From: Nesterenkonia aurantiaca
Lineage (GTDB): Bacteria > Actinomycetota > Actinomycetes > Actinomycetales > Micrococcaceae
Reading direction: 5' to 3'
Assembly: GCF_004364585.1 (NCBI RefSeq)
Contig: NZ_SOAN01000004.1
Span: 1-64,000, forward strand
DNA length: 64,000 bases
Below are positions 28,823-36,289 of this stretch, in pieces (the stretch's first letter is position 1; each line of letters starts with the position of its first letter). Position numbers and translations under genes: made by a program. Under the pieces are notes generated by a model. That model saw only the letters and a program-made list of their open reading frames with translations. It was not told the DNA's origin and made no database searches.

Positions 28823-29738
28823 CGCTCACCGGAGCCGCGGCGGGGTTGGGGCCGGGGGAATCATCGCGGCGCTGCGCTCGATTGCGCGGGACCACCACCC
28901 GCTTCGCCCCCTCGGGAGGCTGCAGCCGCAGCAGCTCGCGCGGAGGCAGCGGGTCGTCACCGCGGACCACGACGATCTTGGCGAACAGGTCCTCGACCGC
29001 ACGGGCCGCCGATGCGTCGATGGCGCCGCGGCCACCGACCACCCCGCGCAGGAACCAGCGGGGACCCTCGAAGCCGATGAAGCGGGCCACGCGCCAGCCC
29101 TTGCGGCCGTCCTGCAGCACGGTGGGCACGCGTGCCGCGAGCTCCTTGCCGAAACGACCGTCGACCCGCTTGACCTTGCCGCTCTGCTTCATCACCGACT
29201 CTTCGATCTGATCCAGCACCTCACCCCAGGTCCCCCCGGACTTCGGGGCGGAGAAGGGCTGGACCTGAATGCTCGCCTGGTCGACCATGATGGTCAGCGC
29301 GACCACGCGCTTGGTCTTCTGGTCGATGTCCAGCCGGACCTGCTGGTTCTTCGCGGCCGGGACCAGCAGCGCACCGAAGTCCAGGTAGCCCTTCTTGGAC
29401 TCCAGCTCACGGGAGTCCCGCGGCACTGCCAGCGGGGTGGCCTCGGTGACCGGCTGCGCCACGGGGGTGACCGGGGCCGCGGCGGCTGCGGGGTCGGAGT
29501 CCGTGGCTGCGGTGTCGGTGGGTGCGGTGTCGGTGGGTGCGGCATCCGTGGTCTCGGCGTCGGAAGCCTGAGCCTCGGACGGTTCCGTCGAGGCTGGTTC
29601 CGTCTGGGCAGGTTTCGCTGCTGGCGCCTCTGCTGATGGTGTCTGGGCCGGTGGTGTCTGGGCCGGTGGTGTCTCTGCCGGGGCAGCGTCTGTCTCCGGT
29701 GCCTGCGTCGCTGGGGTCTTCTTCTTGCCGAAGAGCAT
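28812..29738 (-). CDS. DUF3710 domain protein
   Basis: 308 residues. The first ~90 residues are low complexity, rich in Pro, Ala, Thr and Glu (PPAQTPPAQTPSAEAPAAKP and DAAPTDTAPTDTAATD). The DUF3710 domain follows (KGYLDFGALLVPA, QVRLDIDQKTKRVVALTIMV, GWRVARFIGFEGPRWFLRGV). Start ATG 29738 after aggagg, which decides against longer readings. A basic C-terminal tail (VVVPRNRAQRRDD) is present. Function unknown; it stands between dut and DUF3159. Confidence 0.85.
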   Translation of the reverse strand: MLFGKKKTPATQAPETDAAPAETPPAQTPPAQTPSAEAPAAKPAQTEPASTEPSEAQASDAETTDAAPTDTAPTDTAATDSDPAAAAAPVTPVAQPVTEATPLAVPRDSRELESKKGYLDFGALLVPAAKNQQVRLDIDQKTKRVVALTIMVDQASIQVQPFSAPKSGGTWGEVLDQIEESVMKQSGKVKRVDGRFGKELAARVPTVLQDGRKGWRVARFIGFEGPRWFLRGVVGGRGAIDASAARAVEDLFAKIVVVRGDDPLPPRELLRLQPPEGAKRVVVPRNRAQRRDDSPGPNPAAAPVSDVR

Positions 29739-29769
29739 GCCTGTCCTCCTGGTCGGTTCTGCGCTGTTG

Positions 29770-30210
29770 CTATCGCCCGGTGGAGCCGAAGCCGCCCGCA
29801 CCGCGATCGCTGGTCTCGAGATCGTCCACCAGGGTGAAATCGGCCTGCTCCACCTTCTGCAGAAGCAGCTGAGCGATCCGATCCCCACGGGCGAAGTGGA
29901 CGGTCTCACGGCGGTCCGTGTTGAGCAGGCACACCTTGATCTCCCCACGATACCCAGCGTCTACGGTCCCTGGGGCATTGACCACTGTGATTCCGTGGCG
30001 CACGGCCAGCCCGCTGCGCGGATGCACCAGGCCGACCCAGCCCTGGGGCAGCGCCAGCGCGACCCCGGTGGGGACCAGTCGGCGCTCCCCCGGTTCCAGG
30101 CTGAAGTCTTCGGAGGTCAGCAGATCCGCTCCGGCGTCACCGGGATGGGCATAGCGCGGGAGGTCGAGGCCCGGGTCAAGCTGCTTGAGTGGTACTGAGA
30201 TGCGATTCAC
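29770..30210 (-). CDS. dut: Deoxyuridine 5'-triphosphate nucleotidohydrolase
   Basis: dUTPase hydrolyses dUTP to dUMP and PPi, which keeps uracil out of DNA and provides dUMP. The 146-residue length and the five trimeric dUTPase motifs are present: PGDAGADL, HPRSGLAVRHG, NAPGTVDAGYRGE, RGDRIAQLLLQ and the C-terminal GGFGSTGR. The start is a GTG at 30210 (VNRISVPLKQL). It is divergent from the DUF3093 gene, with 61 bp between them. Confidence 0.95.
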   Translation of the reverse strand: MNRISVPLKQLDPGLDLPRYAHPGDAGADLLTSEDFSLEPGERRLVPTGVALALPQGWVGLVHPRSGLAVRHGITVVNAPGTVDAGYRGEIKVCLLNTDRRETVHFARGDRIAQLLLQKVEQADFTLVDDLETSDRGAGGFGSTGR

Positions 30211-30271
30211 AGCCTTGAGTGTACCGTCGCGGTCCCGACGATTCCCCAGCCGGACATGCGACGATAGTGCC

Positions 30272-30799
30272 ATGAGTGACGAGAGTTCCAAGAGCGGCGA
30301 AGCTTCCTCCACCCGCGCGGACGTGGAGGCCGCCCCGATCTATACCGAGAAGCTGTGGCCGGCCTGGTGGCTTTGGGTCGCCGGGGTCATGCTGGGCGCG
30401 TCGATCTCGCTGATCTTCTTCCCGATCAGCGTCACCTTCGGGGTGCTGACCGTGTTCATCGGCATCGGCCTGGTGATCTTCGGGCTGATCGTCACCACCC
30501 CGACCCTGGAGGTCACTCCGGGGTGGCTGCGGGTGGGCCGGGCTCGGATCCAGACGGTGCATCTGGGCCGGATCGTGGCGCACACCGGAGATGCCGCGCG
30601 GGAGCAGCTCGGACCGGGCTTTGATGCGAGCTCCTATCAGTGCATCCGGGGCTGGATCGATCCGGTCATCACCGCGCAGATCATCGATCCCAAGGACGCC
30701 ACCCCGTATTGGATCTTCTCCACCAGAAAGCCGAACGCCGTGCTCTCCGCGTTGGGCTCCGCAGAGCCCGTGCAGGAGCACGGCGTCAGTTTCGAGTGA
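30272..30799 (+). CDS. DUF3093 membrane protein
   Basis: 175 residues with a charged N-terminus, two closely spaced hydrophobic segments (WLWVAGVMLGASISLIFF and VTFGVLTVFIGIGLVIFGL) and a C-terminal domain with LEVTPGWLRVGRARI and WIDPVITAQIIDPKDATPYW. This fits DUF3093, a small conserved actinobacterial membrane protein next to dut. Start ATG 30272. Function unknown. Confidence 0.85.
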   Translation: MSDESSKSGEASSTRADVEAAPIYTEKLWPAWWLWVAGVMLGASISLIFFPISVTFGVLTVFIGIGLVIFGLIVTTPTLEVTPGWLRVGRARIQTVHLGRIVAHTGDAAREQLGPGFDASSYQCIRGWIDPVITAQIIDPKDATPYWIFSTRKPNAVLSALGSAEPVQEHGVSFE

Positions 30800-30824
30800 C
30801 CGGTGATTCTAGAGGACTCGGATG

Positions 30825-30849
30825 CCCTCAGTCCGTCGGCGGCTGAGGG
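30825..30849. terminator. Hairpin between convergent DUF3093 and DUF4193 genes
   Basis: CCCTCAG at 30825-30831 pairs with CTGAGGG at 30843-30849 across an 11-base loop, between the two convergent stop codons. No T-run is seen. Confidence 0.4.
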
Positions 30850-30877
30850 TCACCAGGTCCGCCTCGCTGCGGAGCGC

Positions 30878-31177
30878 TCAGCCCTCGCAGTCCTTGCAGA
30901 AGAACATGCCGTTCTCCTCGCGAGCCACCTGGGAGCGGTGACGCACCAGGAAGCAGGATGAGCAGGTGAACTCATCCGACTGGGCGGGCAGCACGCGGAC
31001 CTGCAGCTCCTCATCGGAGAGATCAGCGCCTGGGAGCTCGAACCCTTCAGCGGCCTCGGTCTCGTCCTCGTCCACCACTGAAGACTGCCGCGAGGTGTTC
31101 CGGTTCTTCAGCTCCTCGATGGAATCTTCGCTGGTTTCGTCGTCGTTCTTCCGCGGGGCGTCGTAATCGGTTGCCAT
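30878..31177 (-). CDS. DUF4193 zinc-ribbon-like protein
   Basis: 99 residues. The N-terminal two thirds are acidic and poorly ordered in appearance (DDETSEDSIEELKNR, VVDEDETEAAEG). The C-terminus has two CxxC pairs, FTCSSCFLVRH and FFCKDCEG, probably binding one zinc. This is DUF4193, present next to dut/sepH in most actinobacteria and of unknown function. Start ATG 31177. A possible promoter about 160 bp upstream (TTGGTC, 17-bp gap, CACAAT on the minus strand, 31334-31362) would give a long leader. Confidence 0.85.
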   Translation of the reverse strand: MATDYDAPRKNDDETSEDSIEELKNRNTSRQSSVVDEDETEAAEGFELPGADLSDEELQVRVLPAQSDEFTCSSCFLVRHRSQVAREENGMFFCKDCEG

Positions 31178-31565
31178 GAGAGGTGCTCCACACTCCGAAT
31201 TCTTGAGATCGAAGCGCTCGTTGACCGGCTTCGGGTTGAAGCTGATTGAGCGCGATTTCCCTGTGGCGTGGCCCCCTGCCGGACCAGGCTGTTGCCCGGC
31301 CCGCAGAACACGTGGGAAATTCTGGTCGGACAGATTGTGTCCCATCCGGATCACAGGACCAAATCCTGATCAACCGTTGAGCCCTGGGCTGACACGGAGG
31401 GGCTCGGAACACAGCTGGCAGGTGCGGATGAGGACCAAAGAATGTCACGGGCCGACCGATTGAGCAATCCTTCCAGGAGTGGTTGAGCACCTCGAGAGTT
31501 TTTTGAACCGCCCCGCGATACAGTGGCCGCAATAGCCACCAGCTCGTTCTTCGGAGGAAGCCCAA
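31178..31565. other. Divergent intergenic region, DUF4193/sepH
   Basis: 388 bp between two divergent genes. On the minus strand TTGGTC (31357-31362) and CACAAT (31334-31339) with a 17-bp gap form a reasonable sigma-70-type promoter candidate. On the plus strand the sepH start is preceded by ggagga at 31555-31560, but no convincing -10/-35 pair was found. No gene or RNA structure is supported. Confidence 0.35.
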
Positions 31566-33143
31566 ATGCAGCACCTGCGCATCGTCGGGGTCAATGACGA
31601 GGAGAACATGGCGCAGCTCATCCTCTCCGACGACTCAGGGCAGGAGTTCTCGCTGCCGATCGATGAGGCCCTGCGCCACGCCGCGACCCGGCCCCCCGTC
31701 CGGCCCTCCCAGGCCAGACCCGCCACAAGTCCGCTGACTCCTCGTGAGATCCAGGCGCGGCTGCGCGCCGGGGCCACCGTGGACCAGGTCGTGGCCGCCT
31801 CGGGACTGACCACCGCGCATGTGGACCGCTATGCCGGACCGGTCCACGCCGAACGCTCGTACATCGCCCAACGAGCCCGCACGACCCAGGTTGCACCTGC
31901 CTCGGCCGCCGAGGCGCATCGCCTGGCCTTCGGCGATGAACCCGCCAATCTCGAGGACATGGTGAACGTCCGGCTGCGCGCTATGGACGTGGATCTCACC
32001 ACTCTGAGCTGGGACTCCTGGCGCCGGGAAGACGGTCTTTGGCAGATCACCTGTGTCTTCGACGTCGACTCCTCGGCCACTCACGGTGCCGGCATCGGCC
32101 TCAAGCCCCCCGCGGAGTGGAGCTTCCAGCCGGTCACGCGCCAGCTGCGAGCGGTCAACCGGTGGGCTGAGTCGCTCAGCGAGCTCTCCGCGACGGTGCC
32201 GACCCCGCGGAGATCCGAGTCGGAGCCCCAGGGCGCCACCTCGGGCACCGGGAGACGGCTGAGCGCCGTGGACGCCGTGTTCAACGTAGAGGAGGCCGCC
32301 GATCCACGCGGACTCGGCGCGACCTCCGGCACAGCCGGTCCGGCCGCTGGACGCCCGCAGACAGAGGCAGGCCCCCGAGGCGCGCGTGCCTCCGTGCCGA
32401 GTGCTGGCGCCGGGTCCCGTGGCGAGGCCGCGCAGCGGGGTGACGCAGGAGCTCGCGGCGACGCCGCCCGTCGCGGTGGCTCCGGAGCTCGTGGTGGTGC
32501 CGGGGCTCGCGGTGAAGGCCACGAGCATGAGGACCTGCTCGACGTCCTGCGCGCCCGGCGCGGCCAGCGCCTGGGCGCCGACGCCGAGGCCGATGATCGG
32601 CTCGCTCTGATGCTCAACAAACAAGACCCACAGGACCGTGACAGCGCGGCTACGCCTGCGGTTCCGGGCAGCACGCCGACAGGGCCAGAGGACGAGGAGC
32701 ACTCCACGGTTCCGATCCCACGGCTGCGCCCGGTGCAGCACCCCGCGGCCGATGACGCCGAGACCACAGGCACCGACGTTGATGCGACCGAGACGCGTGG
32801 CGACGAGACCGCCGAAGGGTCCGAGGAGTCCGCTGGGGACGCCCCGGCGGCGGCCGCACCGCAGGGCACCAACGCCTCCGACACCGGTGCCAACGACGGC
32901 CGGCTCGACGCCTGGGGCTTCGCCTACGAGGGTGAGCCTGAGGACCGCAGCGCCGACACCGGTGAGGCTTCGGCAGGTGAGTCTGCTGCAGGTGAAGCGC
33001 CAGCGCCCGCCGATCAGGCCGCCGAGCCGACCGAGCCGACCGAGCCAGAGGATCCTGCGGAGAAGCCGCGGAAACGCACACCCCCTCGGCGGGCGAGCAT
33101 GCCGAAATGGGACGACATCCTCTTCGGCTCCAAGAACGACTGA
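31566..33143 (+). CDS. sepH: Septation protein SepH (DUF3071)
   Basis: SepH is a cell-division protein that interacts with FtsZ in actinobacteria. The 525-residue protein has the conserved N-terminal DUF3071 region (residues ~1-200: LRIVGVNDEENMAQLILSDD, LTPREIQARLRAGATVDQVV with its HTH-like helix, WDSWRREDGLWQITCVFDV). The rest is long low complexity: a Gly/Arg/Ala repeat region (GARGDAARRGGSGARGGAG), then acidic and Pro/Glu-rich tracts, and a conserved end RRASMPKWDDILFGSK. Start ATG 31566 with ggagga upstream. Length is at the high end because of the linker. Confidence 0.93.
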   Translation: MQHLRIVGVNDEENMAQLILSDDSGQEFSLPIDEALRHAATRPPVRPSQARPATSPLTPREIQARLRAGATVDQVVAASGLTTAHVDRYAGPVHAERSYIAQRARTTQVAPASAAEAHRLAFGDEPANLEDMVNVRLRAMDVDLTTLSWDSWRREDGLWQITCVFDVDSSATHGAGIGLKPPAEWSFQPVTRQLRAVNRWAESLSELSATVPTPRRSESEPQGATSGTGRRLSAVDAVFNVEEAADPRGLGATSGTAGPAAGRPQTEAGPRGARASVPSAGAGSRGEAAQRGDAGARGDAARRGGSGARGGAGARGEGHEHEDLLDVLRARRGQRLGADAEADDRLALMLNKQDPQDRDSAATPAVPGSTPTGPEDEEHSTVPIPRLRPVQHPAADDAETTGTDVDATETRGDETAEGSEESAGDAPAAAAPQGTNASDTGANDGRLDAWGFAYEGEPEDRSADTGEASAGESAAGEAPAPADQAAEPTEPTEPEDPAEKPRKRTPPRRASMPKWDDILFGSKND

Positions 33144-33328
33144 GCGCCGGCTGGCTCGTCCCGCCCGGGCGGCCTCCCAGCTGCGCGCCGGACTCGAGGT
33201 CTCGTCCCGGTGACCTCCCCCGGGCTCTGATCTCGGCTCACTGGAGCGCCTTGGTGAAGCCGACCCGGCACGTGAGCCTGATGGGTCGGGGGGATCCGAC
33301 GCTGCCAACGTCGGGCAGCAAGGAGGCC

Positions 33329-34525
33329 TCAGGCCCCCAGACGCAGCAGCGGCACCCGACGTTCGGCCTCGGTGAGCGAGCCGTGCTGACCCACCATGTC
33401 CATCGGCGCCTGGCCCACCCGGTCACAGTGGTAGAGCGCGATATCGCTGTGCGCGGCCACCAGCACGTCGCCGATGCGCCCCGAGACCCGGTCCTCCACC
33501 TCTCCGAACCAGCCCGCAGCGACGGCCTGCGCGCGGGTCAGGACCCAGGCGCGGTCGCCATACTCGCTGTCCCAGGCTGCGGCGATGGTCTCGGGCGCGG
33601 TGCCGGGTTCGGCATAGAGCTGCACCAGTCGCGGCTCGCCGCCGGTATGGCGCACCCCGTCCAGCAGCGCCGTCTGCCCGGAGAAGTCGAGCCGGTTCTC
33701 GGCCGCGATGTCGATCATCCCGTGGTCTGCGGTCAGCACCACCGAGACCTGGTCGCCGTAGCGGCGGCGCAGTCCGGCGGTGAAGCGCTCCGCCTCGGCG
33801 TCGAGCGTCTCCAGCATCTGCAGCCACTGCGCGGAGTCCACGCCGTAGCGGTGACCGGTCTTATCAAGCTCATCGACGTAGAGGTACACCAGCTGACGGG
33901 GGGCGGGTCCCTGCCGCACACCGCTGCTGGTGCGCTGCTGCTGGATCCACTCCGCAGTGAGGCTGAAGCGGGCGTCCATCCGGGCGGCGCCGCGGAACTC
34001 GCCGCCGCGCAGCACCGCCTGGGTGAGTCCGGAGTCCACGAACTTCGGCCGTGAGGCGGTCAGCACGGCAGCCCCGGCCGCGTGGGCCCGGAGCAGCACC
34101 GAGGGGTGCCGCTGCCACTGCACCGGGTCGATCTCAGCGTCCCAGCCTCCGAGCATGTTGACCGTGCGATCCAGCTCCGGCGCGAGGACGTCGTAGCCGA
34201 CCAGCCCGTGCTGCCCCGGCGTGGTGCCGGTCCCCAGGGAGGCCAGGGAGGCCGCCGTCGTCGTGGGCACCCCGACGTCGAGGATCTCCGCGCTGGAGCT
34301 GCGCCAGGCGGCGGCGAGGAAGCGGGCGTGCCCGGAATAGCGGGCGAGCAGCGCGTCGCCGAGACCATCGACCATCAGCACCACCGTGGCTGAGGCCTCG
34401 GGCAGGCCCAGCCGGTTCTGGAATCCCGAGAGGCCCAACGAGGCGGCGGCTGAGGTCATCACATGGCGCAGGTGTGCGCCGTCGTAGTCCGGGGCGTCCG
34501 GCAGCGGGCGAGGCTTCGAGGTCAT
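33329..34525 (-). CDS. Alkaline phosphatase/nucleotide pyrophosphatase family protein
   Basis: 398 residues of the alkaline-phosphatase superfamily (type I phosphodiesterase/nucleotide pyrophosphatase). ATVVLMVDGLGDALLA carries the first metal aspartate, VPTTTAASLASLGTGTTPG the nucleophile Thr/Ser region, YLYVDELDKTGHRYGVDS the Asp/His pair, and VVLTADHGMIDI the last metal-binding Asp-His. No signal peptide is seen, so it is probably cytoplasmic. It starts at the ATG at 34525 (MTSKPRPLPD); an upstream reading would add 29 residues of low confidence. It lies 13 bp downstream of the DUF5998 gene on the same strand. Confidence 0.87.
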   Translation of the reverse strand: MTSKPRPLPDAPDYDGAHLRHVMTSAAASLGLSGFQNRLGLPEASATVVLMVDGLGDALLARYSGHARFLAAAWRSSSAEILDVGVPTTTAASLASLGTGTTPGQHGLVGYDVLAPELDRTVNMLGGWDAEIDPVQWQRHPSVLLRAHAAGAAVLTASRPKFVDSGLTQAVLRGGEFRGAARMDARFSLTAEWIQQQRTSSGVRQGPAPRQLVYLYVDELDKTGHRYGVDSAQWLQMLETLDAEAERFTAGLRRRYGDQVSVVLTADHGMIDIAAENRLDFSGQTALLDGVRHTGGEPRLVQLYAEPGTAPETIAAAWDSEYGDRAWVLTRAQAVAAGWFGEVEDRVSGRIGDVLVAAHSDIALYHCDRVGQAPMDMVGQHGSLTEAERRVPLLRLGA

Positions 34526-34538
34526 CGCGGAGGGCGCC

Positions 34539-35207
34539 TCAGCGGGCGTGCGTGATGCAGGCTCGGCGCAGCGCCCGGACGAACCCGCGGGCCTCGTCCA
34601 CGGCGGTGTCACCCTCCGCGGTGGCCGCGATCCGCAGCGCGATGTCCTCGGGCACCCAGTTTCCGGTGTCCCCGTGGTCGGCCACGCACTCCGGGTTTCC
34701 GCACTCGGCCGGATAGGTGTCGAACCGGGCTCCCCCGGTCCAGGTCAGGTTCAGCGAGACCTCGGCGAGCGACCGATCCGGGGTGAAGTTCTCCGGGCTG
34801 CGGTGGACCTCGGAGAGAATCAGCGAGCGGACCCGGCTGACCGGGACCACCTCGGTGGAGATCCGGGCCACAGTGTCAGCTCGTCGCGGATGAGGCGAGT
34901 CGCCGTGGCCGAAGGCGGGGCCGTCGTCGGCCTCCAGATCATGGTCATCGAGGTGCGCGACGACGATGATGTCCTCGGCCAGCGCCAGCACCGTGATGTG
35001 ACGATGGACCTCCTCCATGTCGAAATGGGTGTCCACATGCACGATCTGATGGCTGGCTTCACGCTCGTCGAGCGCCTCGCTGAGCGTGTGCAGCACCAGA
35101 GATGGATAAAAGCCTCCCCGCTCGACTGCTTCCTTGAGACTGGAGGTGGAGGCGGCGCTTCGGTGGTGCTCCCCGGACCCGTGCTGGCTGAACGTCATGG
35201 AACTCAT
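34539..35207 (-). CDS. DUF5998 protein
   Basis: 222 residues, conserved in actinobacteria next to the phosphodiesterase-like gene. Recognisable parts are LKEAVERGGFYPSLVLHTL, HQIVHVDTHFDMEEVHRH and FDTYPAECGNPECVADHGDT with two cysteines. The function is unknown. The start is the ATG at 35207, divergent from oleA with a 53-bp gap. Confidence 0.82.
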   Translation of the reverse strand: MSSMTFSQHGSGEHHRSAASTSSLKEAVERGGFYPSLVLHTLSEALDEREASHQIVHVDTHFDMEEVHRHITVLALAEDIIVVAHLDDHDLEADDGPAFGHGDSPHPRRADTVARISTEVVPVSRVRSLILSEVHRSPENFTPDRSLAEVSLNLTWTGGARFDTYPAECGNPECVADHGDTGNWVPEDIALRIAATAEGDTAVDEARGFVRALRRACITHAR

Positions 35208-35248
35208 GCTATCCGGTAGCGGGATTCGCCGGTGCGCGTCACATACGG

Positions 35249-35260
35249 GATACTAGACCG
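35249..35260 (+). promoter_or_regulatory. Candidate -10 of oleA, leaderless start
   Basis: GATACT at 35249-35254 is followed by six bases and then the GTG of oleA at 35261. No Shine-Dalgarno lies in between. This spacing places transcription initiation on or next to the GTG, a common leaderless arrangement in actinobacteria. The -35 is not clear. Confidence 0.45.
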
Positions 35261-36289
35261 GTGCCAGGAAACGCTACCTTTCATCACCGCAACGCCGCCC
35301 TCCTCTCCGTGAAGGAGGTACAGGCCCCGGAGGTCCTCACATCGAAGGACCTTGACCGGCGTCTGGCGGATGCGCTCAAACGACTCAAGCTGCCCACCGG
35401 GCTGCTCCAACGGGTCGCGGGGGTCAAGACTCGCCGCCACTGGTCAGGGCCAGGTGACGTTCGTGCCGGGACCGCGGAGGCCGGTCGCCGGGCGCTGGCC
35501 GCAGCCGGGATCGCGCCGGAGGACGTCTCGATGATGATCAACACCTCGGTGTCCCGTGAGCACCTGGAGCCCTCGGTGGCGGTGGGGATCCACCATGACC
35601 TCGGACTGCCCACCTCGGCGATGAACTTCGACATCACCAACGCCTGCCTGGGCTTCGTGAACGCGATCACGCTCGCGAGCTCCATGATCGACGCCGGTCA
35701 GGCCAAGTACGTCCTGATCGTCAACGGTGAGGACACGCGGAAGGTCCAGGAAGCCACCATCAACCGGATCAACTCGCTTGAGAAGATGGCCTCCCGGGAG
35801 GAGTTCATGGCGGAGTTCGCCTCGCTCACCCTGGGCTGCGGCGCCGCCGCGGCGGTGATCGGACCGGCGGACCTGCACCCCGAGGGCCACCGGATCATCG
35901 GCGGCGTCACCCGGGCCGCGACCCAGCACCACGGACTCTGCGTGGGCGACCACAACGGCATGTACACCGATGCCCGCGGTCTGCTCGACGGTGGCATCGA
36001 ACTGGTCATGAACGCCCTTGAAGATGCCCGCGAGCACTTCGACTGGGACTCGATGGACACCTACGTGACCCACCAGGTGTCCCAGCTGCACACCTCCTCG
36101 ATCGTGAAGGCCGCCAAGCTGGACAAGAAGCGCGTCCCGGTCACCTTCCCGGAGCTGGGCAACGTCGGACCCGCCTCGCTGCCGATCACCCTCTCGAGGG
36201 AGGCCGATCGGCTGCAGCCCGGCGACCGGGTGCTGTGCATAGGCGTCGGCTCCGGGCTCAACACCGCGATGCTGGAGATCGAATGGTGA
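35261..36289 (+). CDS. oleA: OleA, long-chain acyl-CoA head-to-head condensing enzyme
   Basis: OleA is a thiolase-fold enzyme that joins two fatty acyl-CoAs to a 2-alkyl-3-ketoacid, the first step of long-chain olefin synthesis. The 342-residue protein resembles 3-oxoacyl-ACP synthase III. C129 in FDITNACLGFVNAI is the nucleophile, His lies in YVTHQVSQLHTSSI and Asn in ELGNVGPASLP. The glutamate-bearing SVSREHLEPSVAVG helix matches the region that distinguishes OleA from FabH. The GTG start is probably leaderless. It overlaps the oleBC start by 7 bp. The neighbouring oleBC and oleD genes make the assignment secure. Confidence 0.94.
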   Translation: MPGNATFHHRNAALLSVKEVQAPEVLTSKDLDRRLADALKRLKLPTGLLQRVAGVKTRRHWSGPGDVRAGTAEAGRRALAAAGIAPEDVSMMINTSVSREHLEPSVAVGIHHDLGLPTSAMNFDITNACLGFVNAITLASSMIDAGQAKYVLIVNGEDTRKVQEATINRINSLEKMASREEFMAEFASLTLGCGAAAAVIGPADLHPEGHRIIGGVTRAATQHHGLCVGDHNGMYTDARGLLDGGIELVMNALEDAREHFDWDSMDTYVTHQVSQLHTSSIVKAAKLDKKRVPVTFPELGNVGPASLPITLSREADRLQPGDRVLCIGVGSGLNTAMLEIEW

